Virus record (IMG/VR): IMGVR_UViG_3300037520_000050
Location: 1-46,331 of that record
Direction: 5' to 3' (one strand)
DNA: 46,331 bases
Source of the DNA: a virus
In this document: one piece after another, positions 41,310 to 46,331 of the stretch
Layout: the number at the start of each line of letters is the position of its first letter
Numbering within the stretch: position 1 is the stretch's first letter
Notes under the pieces: generated by a model
What the model was told of the DNA's origin: nothing
Databases searched by the model: none
What the model saw: only the letters and a program-made list of their open reading frames with translations
Translations under genes and position numbers: made by a program

Positions 41310-41591
41310 TCACCCGTAAAAGACAGAGACGTAGCAGTTCGTCAACGCAGCATAGACGTTGGTTTCGAACAGTACACCTTCGCCGGGGATATACACAGTG
41401 TGAAATGCCGCAGTAGCAGGTACATCGACTTCAATCTGTGTTGTGCCGCTAGAGCCGCCATCTTTAAGGAGGACAGAACCAGCCCCGGCACCAGTAGAAG
41501 TAATCACCATACCCTTAACACGTGTGCGGTAACCCACCAGCGACCCGGAAGTATTCCGGTGTACGTTCTTGACATCATATTGCATACCCAT
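41310..41591 (-). CDS. Small beta-rich structural protein
   Basis: 93 residues. It starts with YDVKNVHRNTSGSLVGYRTR, followed by alternating strands (VKGMVITSTGAGAGSVLLKD, HTVYIPGEGVLFETNVYAAL). AAGGAG precedes the ATG. It is probably a minor head or decoration protein, judged by beta content and its position between capsid and internal genes. Confidence 0.6.
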   Translation of the reverse strand: MGMQYDVKNVHRNTSGSLVGYRTRVKGMVITSTGAGAGSVLLKDGGSSGTTQIEVDVPATAAFHTVYIPGEGVLFETNVYAALTNCYVSVFYG

Positions 41592-41622
41592 CAGTATTCT
41601 CCTTCTTAGAGGTTGTTACCGA

Positions 41623-41976
41623 TTACGATGCAGTTGTAATAGCAGCCCAGCCGGTCGTGCCGTTGGTGTTGATGTACGCACGAGTCGAAGTCGAGTTACC
41701 ATCGCTACGAAGGTAGAGCGAACCCTGCGCAGCAGCCACGGTAGGGACGCCTGAACCGAAGTAGACACCCATGCCAGCAGCAGTGTTGGTGCCGATGAAA
41801 GCAGCAGCGCCGCCAGCTGTGAGAGCCGAACCGCTAAGAGCAGTGACCGTGCTGGTTGCAGTGATTGCTGCACCGATGGTACCGGTAACAGTTACCGCGC
41901 CAGTTGTGGCATTGATTGAAATTGTTTGGAAGCCGTTCTCAGAACGAACTGGACCGTTAAATGTGGTATTAGCCAT
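41623..41976 (-). CDS. Small structural protein, possibly head fibre/decoration
   Basis: 117 residues, Thr/Ala/Gly/Ser-rich. ANTTFNGPVRSENGFQTISI and TGTIGAAITATSTVTALSGS form strands; GSLYLRSDGNSTSTRAYINT resembles a small C-terminal cap. It lies first after the capsid terminator, behind GGAGATAAATC. Likely a capsid surface or fibre protein, not proven. Confidence 0.65.
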   Translation of the reverse strand: MANTTFNGPVRSENGFQTISINATTGAVTVTGTIGAAITATSTVTALSGSALTAGGAAAFIGTNTAAGMGVYFGSGVPTVAAAQGSLYLRSDGNSTSTRAYINTNGTTGWAAITTAS

Positions 41977-42005
41977 GATTTATCTCCTGTGTAGTAGCAC
42001 TCGTC

Positions 42006-42044
42006 CGTACCGTCTCTACTAAGTCCGCTGGGCCGGTCGGTACG
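42006..42044 (-). other. Possible 5' leader stem-loop downstream of the capsid terminator
   Basis: CGTACCG and CGGTACG form a perfect seven-pair inverted repeat 25 bases apart. It lies between the terminator and the ATG at 41976, so it would be in the leader RNA of read-through or newly started transcripts. It could be an RNA-processing or stabilising hairpin. No promoter is clear between 42045 and 42080. Confidence 0.35.
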
Positions 42045-42080
42045 AATAATGTTCCCTAGTAGCGTAGATATACCACAAAC

Positions 42081-42114
42081 AAAAAAGAAGGGAAGAGATT
42101 TCTCTCCTCCCTTC
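42081..42114 (-). terminator. Intrinsic terminator after the major capsid gene
   Basis: Read on the minus strand, GAAGGGAGGAGA pairs with TCTCTTCCCTTC (12 pairs with one G-U) around a GAAA loop and is followed by six T. Read-through is needed or a new start must exist for the genes beyond. Placing a terminator behind the capsid gene raises the share of short capsid transcripts, a common phage design. Confidence 0.85.
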
Positions 42115-42150
42115 CCCCCGTTCCCTTGAGCTACGCTCTCGGGGAAACTA

Positions 42151-43062
42151 TTAGGCTGCGCCTTCGCTGCCGTACATACCCAGAGGGTCTGACCAGCCGA
42201 ACGAATAACGCTCACGAGCCTTGTAACGTACGTTACCAGTATCGAAGTCACCGTCCATGCCCGTCGCCATTGGCGTACGAACAAAGTGCTTCAGACCGTT
42301 TGGCACGTCGGTGGTCAAGAACCACGCGTCAGTGTCGGTCAAGAAGTGGTTTACGGCGTAACCTTCTGGGATAGAGCCGTTCGACTTGATTGCGTTGATG
42401 TCGTTGTCTGCAGTCGAAACGCGAAGTTCGGTTTCGAGCAAGCGAGTAGCAACAAACATCAGGCTTGGCGGTACGATGAGCTTACGCGGTTTAGCCGCGA
42501 TGAGCAGGCCACGTTCATCCGTCCACGCTGCAATCTGAATTACAGCCGCTTCAAGCGACGTTTCGTTCAAATCAGCAGGAGTGCTTGGGATGTTCGAGTT
42601 CGTGCCACCAGAAACCAATGGGTGCGAAGCCGAGAACAATGGTTGGCCGTCACCACCGACATAGTCGGTGTCAAAGCCGTTGTTCAGGACGCCAGCAGCT
42701 TTGGTCTGCTTGGTGTACGACATGGCGCGAGCCAATGCCTTTGTGTAACGCGACGACAGCGAGTCGTACAAGTTATCTTCAATCGCTTCTTCCGTGAGCG
42801 AGAACCCAAGGGCAATCGTTTCGTGGTTGTAGCGAGCGGTGAAGACTTCTTGACCGTTGTCGTATGCGATGGCCGAACCTTCGTTCTTGACTGGAGCAGC
42901 TGAGAAACCAGAAAGCTTTGTTTCTTCTTCGAACGAACGCTCGGAAGTTTCCGTTTCGTAGATTTCTTTGTGCTCTTCGCCGTAACGTGCATACTCGAGG
43001 CCGAACAAAGCGTTCAGTCCGGGCAACAGTTCCTTAAGAAGTTGTGCGCGTGAAATTGCCAT
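42151..43062 (-). CDS. Major capsid protein
   Basis: 303 residues. AISRAQLLKELLPGLNALFG, LEYARYGEEHKEIYETETSE and SRYTKALARAMSYTKQTKAA, followed by SHPLVSGGTNSN and PRKLIVPPSLMFVATRLLET, are typical of HK97-fold major capsid proteins of the Mu gpT-like group. It would build the icosahedral shell. It sits next to the decoration and scaffold genes and is followed by its own terminator. It starts after TAAGGAGA-like sequence. Confidence 0.88.
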   Translation of the reverse strand: MAISRAQLLKELLPGLNALFGLEYARYGEEHKEIYETETSERSFEEETKLSGFSAAPVKNEGSAIAYDNGQEVFTARYNHETIALGFSLTEEAIEDNLYDSLSSRYTKALARAMSYTKQTKAAGVLNNGFDTDYVGGDGQPLFSASHPLVSGGTNSNIPSTPADLNETSLEAAVIQIAAWTDERGLLIAAKPRKLIVPPSLMFVATRLLETELRVSTADNDINAIKSNGSIPEGYAVNHFLTDTDAWFLTTDVPNGLKHFVRTPMATGMDGDFDTGNVRYKARERYSFGWSDPLGMYGSEGAA

Positions 43063-43074
43063 TATTCAGTCTCC

Positions 43075-43692
43075 TTATGCCAGACCGGTTGGGTTGAGGT
43101 ACTGATGAGTGCCTTGGTTCCACTTGACGATAACTTCGGTGTAAGAACCGGGGTTACCTGCAATAGCGGTCTCAGGAACAACATCCACAACGCGGATAGG
43201 CCACGTCGAAGTAGTGCCTTCAGTCGAGTCTACACCGACCTTGGAGTTACCGTTCGAAGTCGAACCTACGTTGTTCGCACCGTTAGCAAGCTTCACGTTC
43301 GAGCCGACAGCGGCTTGAGTGAGGTAGCTTACAGTGTTCGAGTTGGTGCCAGCGCACACAGCGACCTTGAACAACGCATCAGGGTCTTCCTGAACGTATG
43401 CTGTGATGTCACTGATGTTCGTGGTGCCGGGGTAGTACTGACGGAATGTCAAACCAAAGGTTGGGTCCGTATAGGTACAACCGAGGAAAACACCGACAGG
43501 TGTAGCAGCGTCCGTACCAGTGTCCTTGCCAACAGTACCGCCTGCGAGCAACTTAACGACGTCACCGTAGAAGATGGCAGTCGAAGAGTTGGTTGCGATT
43601 GGAAGTTGACGAGTTGCACCAGCAAAAACCTGTCCGCCAATCAGATTGATTGGGATTAGCCCGTAAGGGCTGGTAACAGAAGGGTATGCCAT
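43075..43692 (-). CDS. Head decoration / minor capsid protein
   Basis: 205 residues. AYPSVTSPYGLIPINLIGGQ, RQLPIATNSSTAIFYGDVVK and GVFLGCTYTDPTFGLTFRQY form a beta-rich protein. It lies directly upstream of the capsid gene in transcription order. This pair is a frequent arrangement, where the first protein decorates or cements the shell. Annotation by position and form. Confidence 0.7.
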   Translation of the reverse strand: MAYPSVTSPYGLIPINLIGGQVFAGATRQLPIATNSSTAIFYGDVVKLLAGGTVGKDTGTDAATPVGVFLGCTYTDPTFGLTFRQYYPGTTNISDITAYVQEDPDALFKVAVCAGTNSNTVSYLTQAAVGSNVKLANGANNVGSTSNGNSKVGVDSTEGTTSTWPIRVVDVVPETAIAGNPGSYTEVIVKWNQGTHQYLNPTGLA

Positions 43693-43708
43693 TTTATAGC
43701 TCCTTTAG

Positions 43709-44185
43709 CTATTTGCCTTTGCCAAATGACGTCGTAGACCGTTTTTCCCTAAAGAGTGGCATACGAGCGTCGTTTTCACGCATGAAGTTGTTATCCACGG
43801 ACTCCATCTGAGCCTGATTTTTGTTAGCGAAAAATTCTTTACGCTGACGCATCAGTTCTTCCGGTGCCTTGCACAACAACAGTCCTGCGACTTCGATGTT
43901 GTTTTTGAAACGGCTATCTGGGTCTACCAGCATCTGGAACTGAGGTTGTTCTTCGATGCTTACTGGCTCCCAACCTTCCCGTAGTTTGGACGAGATATTG
44001 CGGGGGTCATTTTGGCCCATTGAAGCTACACGTATCCAGCGATATGCGTAACCAGCTTCCTTGTCCGGTTCTGGCAGGGTCGATGCCGGTTGCCATACTT
44101 TTGGACGTTCAGCTTCTGCACGAGTTTCACGAGGGGCACGAGCTGAGCTCGATTTACCTTCTAGGGCGTCAATAATATCAGTCAT
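43709..44185 (-). CDS. Unknown head-module protein
   Basis: 158 residues. A disordered N-terminus (EGKSSSARAPRETRAEAERP) is followed by a compact core: GYAYRWIRVASMGQNDPRNI, LREGWEPVSIEEQPQFQMLV and LLLCKAPEELMRQRKEFFAN. It lies between the scaffold and decoration genes. I have seen this type in head modules of aquatic phages; role unknown. Confidence 0.65.
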   Translation of the reverse strand: MTDIIDALEGKSSSARAPRETRAEAERPKVWQPASTLPEPDKEAGYAYRWIRVASMGQNDPRNISSKLREGWEPVSIEEQPQFQMLVDPDSRFKNNIEVAGLLLCKAPEELMRQRKEFFANKNQAQMESVDNNFMRENDARMPLFREKRSTTSFGKGK

Positions 44186-44186
44186 C

Positions 44187-45140
44187 TTATTTCTCCATTT
44201 TCACTAGTTCACGGGCATATTGTTCAGGTGTTAAACCTAGACGTTTTGCAATTGCCAGTTGGGACTGTTTTAACACAATCTTTTTGGGGGACCGTGTACG
44301 TGAGGCCGGAGCAACGACCGATGACGCCTTTTGTTCGCGTGCAGTGGACTTGGTGTCGCCACTATCCATTTCATCTCCGAAGTAATCGGAGAAGCGACGG
44401 CGCATAGTTTTGTCTACAACGCCCCAATATTCGTCGGTGCCTGCAAACTGCGGGCCACGTTCATTTATGAGCCTCTGATGAAGCCCAAGAGCAGTTGCGG
44501 TCATCTCCGGGTCGGAACCATACCACGTATTACGCTCTTGCCACGCAATAGTTTTCTGGTCCAGCTGCGGAGTTTGCACCTGCTGTTGCGGTATTTCTAC
44601 CGGAACATCTTCCCTCTGTAAAGTAGGGCGGTAATTATTTATTTGCTGCATGCGGTAGTTGACTTCAGCAAGCTTCTGTTGCGCGTCTGCGAGACGGTCT
44701 GCATCACCAGACTCGTACGCTTCCTTGAACTCACGCTTAGCCGCTGCAGCTTCCATTTCCGCAGTATACTTATAGCTGCCCATCAAGGACTGTTCGCCCT
44801 GTGCTAGCGTGCTTTTCAGCCTGCGGTTTTCTTCGAGGATACGCTGTGCAACAGAAAGAGCTTCTGTCTTTTCGCGCATCTCACGTTCTTTTTCACGACG
44901 TTCATCGTGCCAGACCTTCTTCATCTGTTTTAGACGGGTCTTTACCTTGTCGGAGTATTCTTCAAGCTCATCAGCTTCTAGCTCTTCAACAAGTGCCTTT
45001 GGCATGGGCTCACGGCCACGGTCTGCCTCCGGCGTATCATCTTCAATTTCAATTTCGGGCTTGTCGGCTCCAGAAACGGGGGTTTCGTCTTCGACTTCAA
45101 ACGAGAAATCGTCGAAGTCGTCATCATTCTGCATACTCAT
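44187..45140 (-). CDS. Scaffolding protein
   Basis: 317 residues from the ATG at 45140, with GGAG six bases upstream; longer frames overlap the co-chaperonin gene. The N-terminal 80 residues are strongly acidic (DDDFDDFSFEVEDETPVSG). Coiled coils follow (KKVWHDERREKEREMREKTE, QQKLAEVNYRMQQINNYRPT). The C-terminal end is basic (SPKKIVLKQSQLAIAKRLGL), as in scaffolds that bind capsid protein. Position before capsid genes supports the role. It would be lost or degraded on maturation. Confidence 0.75.
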   Translation of the reverse strand: MSMQNDDDFDDFSFEVEDETPVSGADKPEIEIEDDTPEADRGREPMPKALVEELEADELEEYSDKVKTRLKQMKKVWHDERREKEREMREKTEALSVAQRILEENRRLKSTLAQGEQSLMGSYKYTAEMEAAAAKREFKEAYESGDADRLADAQQKLAEVNYRMQQINNYRPTLQREDVPVEIPQQQVQTPQLDQKTIAWQERNTWYGSDPEMTATALGLHQRLINERGPQFAGTDEYWGVVDKTMRRRFSDYFGDEMDSGDTKSTAREQKASSVVAPASRTRSPKKIVLKQSQLAIAKRLGLTPEQYARELVKMEK

Positions 45141-45168
45141 ATTATTCTCCTTGTACGAATTACGTCCG

Positions 45169-45609
45169 TTAAGCGCGGGAAATGCCCCGAGGGTCTTCAA
45201 CAACACCTTCGACACTGTCGTCGTTAATGATGCGGAACTCACGACCGTGGATTTTCACACGGCTACCTGCCATTGGGCGGGTCAGAATGAAGTCACCTTC
45301 TTGGCACCATGGGCCAGACGGGAAGCGTTTCTCGTCCTTGTAGCAATCAGGGCCGAGCTTCAGCACCATAAGCACTGGAGTGGTAAGTTCTTCATACTGC
45401 TTGGTAGAGTCGGCCTTGAAGATACCACCAGCTGTCTTCTCTTCGACTTCTGGGATAGCGCACAATATGCGATAGCCTGATGGGTCTGGAAGCTGCTTAG
45501 CTTTCTTCTCGTCGGTGTCGGGTAGGACTGTTGCGTCCTCAATGTTGTTTACGTCCGAAGCCAGAAAAATCTCTGGCAGGGTCGGGAGAGTATTGTCCTC
45601 TTCAGTCAT
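45169..45609 (-). CDS. GroES-like co-chaperonin
   Basis: 146 residues. After a disordered leader of about 40 residues the Cpn10 fold is visible: PDPSGYRILCAIPEVEEKTA, a mobile-loop segment AGGIFKADSTKQYEEL, VLKLGPDCYKDEKRFPSGPW, GDFILTRPMAGSRVKIHGRE and FRIINDDSVEGVVEDPRGI. Like T4 gp31 it would cap host GroEL to fold the capsid protein. It lies in the head module two genes after the portal. The mobile loop is the part that contacts GroEL. Confidence 0.85.
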   Translation of the reverse strand: MTEEDNTLPTLPEIFLASDVNNIEDATVLPDTDEKKAKQLPDPSGYRILCAIPEVEEKTAGGIFKADSTKQYEELTTPVLMVLKLGPDCYKDEKRFPSGPWCQEGDFILTRPMAGSRVKIHGREFRIINDDSVEGVVEDPRGISRA

Positions 45610-45796
45610 CGTCTTGTTCCATTCTTTGTGCGGCTTCAGCCATGAAACCGTTTGAAATCATAAGCCCACGGATAATCCCGCAAGCGTATTTGTAGTCCCC
45701 ATGGTCCTTTGCAGTTCCACGGGCGAGGTCGCCGCTAAGTACGTCAATCTCGTCTTGTACCTTTTTTGACAGGTACATCAGTAACTCATTGGTCAT
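45602..45796 (-). CDS. Small helical head-region protein
   Basis: 64 residues. LLMYLSKKVQDEIDVLSGDL, TAKDHGDYKYACGIIRGLMI and an acidic end (AAQRMEQDDD). It overlaps portal and co-chaperonin genes by four and eight bases. I have seen this short protein next to portal genes in aquatic phages; function unknown. Confidence 0.65.
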   Translation of the reverse strand: MTNELLMYLSKKVQDEIDVLSGDLARGTAKDHGDYKYACGIIRGLMISNGFMAEAAQRMEQDDD

Positions 45797-46331
45797 TCAT
45801 TCTCCTTGGTCGTTGCTTCGTTGGGAACGGGTTGTGGTTGTGCCGACTGCGCGGCCTCGCGGGCAATTTCGATACCCATACGAAGTCCGGCTTCCTGCTG
45901 TTTTGCCGACAAGTTAGCCTTGTCTGTGGCAACTTTTGCGCCGACCTGTAGGCCAGCGATTTCTTGTTGTGACGCGATGCGCTTGTTCTCAAGCTCAAGG
46001 CGGTCGTTCTTTTCCGCAGCGTCAATAAGCATCTTCTGCTTCTTAAGCTCGAGCTCACCCTGCTTAATCTGAAGCTCCTGCTGCTGCATCTGTATGATGG
46101 GGTCTTGAGCCATCTGCTGCGCCTGCTGCTGTTGAGCCTCGGCTTGGTTCTTCTGGAGTAGCTGCTGAGCTGCTTGTGCAGCCAGACGGGAGACAGCCAA
46201 CTCGGTGTTCTCGTCCATCTCAGCGTTGGGTGGTGGTAGCGGCACGCCAGCCTGTTCTTCGACCTGCTTGCGGTACGCAAACGCAAGGTGTTCTTGGATG
46301 TGTGCGGCTGCTGCGGCCATCATAGCCTGCG
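45793..46331 (-). CDS. Portal protein, C-terminal part (5' partial)
   Basis: About 179 residues are in the window; the frame is open to the edge, so the start lies outside. The seen part is AHIQEHLAFAYRKQVEEQAG (the end of the crown/wing region in podovirus portals), then a long Gln-rich coiled coil (QKNQAEAQQQQAQQMAQDPI, QMQQQELQIKQGELELKKQK) and a final Pro/Glu-rich tail. The long helical barrel end is a known podovirus portal feature. The annotation is based on this C-terminal form and on the module order; the clip domain is not in the window. Confidence 0.7.
   Translation of the reverse strand, partial: QAMMAAAAAHIQEHLAFAYRKQVEEQAGVPLPPPNAEMDENTELAVSRLAAQAAQQLLQKNQAEAQQQQAQQMAQDPIIQMQQQELQIKQGELELKKQKMLIDAAEKNDRLELENKRIASQQEIAGLQVGAKVATDKANLSAKQQEAGLRMGIEIAREAAQSAQPQPVPNEATTKENE

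Noticed and set aside
45141-45242. Longer N-terminus of the scaffold protein
   Set aside because: It overlaps the co-chaperonin gene and lacks a ribosome-binding site; the ATG at 45140 has GGAG six bases upstream and starts the acidic domain.
1-46331. Integrase, terminase, tRNA genes or transposase
   Set aside because: I looked for recombinase, terminase and transposase motifs and for tRNA-like cloverleafs and saw none; absence outside the window cannot be judged.

Overview
The window is a tailed double-stranded DNA phage (Caudoviricetes), most likely a podovirus-like virus of an aquatic bacterium. The short-tail call is an inference: there are head, connector/neck and fibre genes plus very large internal-type proteins, and no tape measure, sheath or tail tube protein. 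Several small proteins are of kinds I associate with uncultured marine and freshwater phages. Coding density is very high: genes abut or overlap by 1-17 bases, and the longest non-coding stretch is the 174 bases after the capsid gene. I saw no tRNA, integrase or CRISPR array. The host cannot be named.

Layout. The left arm (1-11509, + strand) is the replication and early arm: C-terminal part of a family A DNA polymerase, a sigma region 4-like protein, small unknown proteins, a GT-A glycosyltransferase-like protein, an HTH protein, an iron-sulfur RecB/Cas4-like nuclease, an HNH-like protein, an SNF2-type helicase, a likely single-strand DNA-binding protein, an XRE-like regulator and a primase-polymerase/helicase. 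It ends at a strong intrinsic terminator (11555-11589). The right arm (11588-46331, - strand) is the virion and lysis arm. Read in its own direction, from right to left, it holds portal (partial), GroES-like co-chaperonin, scaffold, head proteins, major capsid protein with a terminator behind it, a second glycosyltransferase-like protein, a run of tiny lysine-rich proteins, a GIY-YIG homing endonuclease, neck/adaptor proteins, a lipoprotein, two related membrane proteins, a GH19 endolysin, a small membrane protein, fibre and tail proteins, and four large proteins including a lytic transglycosylase and a 2313-residue polyvalent protein. The arms converge at about 11.59 kb.

Both ends cut genes: the polymerase lacks its N-terminus and the portal lacks most of its length. 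No terminase is present. If the genome is circular or circularly permuted, the missing piece would hold the terminase, the rest of the portal and polymerase, and the divergent promoters (inference).

How the genes work together. PolA, PrimPol-helicase, SSB-like protein, SNF2 helicase and the nuclease form a replication/recombination set. The sigma-like and XRE-like proteins, with a 15-base palindrome at 6763-6777, are the visible regulatory candidates. The late arm builds a capsid with help from a phage co-chaperonin, packs small basic proteins and large ejection-type proteins, and ends infection with a GH19 endolysin and membrane proteins.

The observations most worth following are the near-complete absence of GATC (one site found), a tail-fibre repeat element embedded in an early gene on the other strand, a recurring [FM]-A-x-G-G motif in at least six otherwise unrelated late proteins, and two small genes (53 and 18 residues) that fit gaps exactly.
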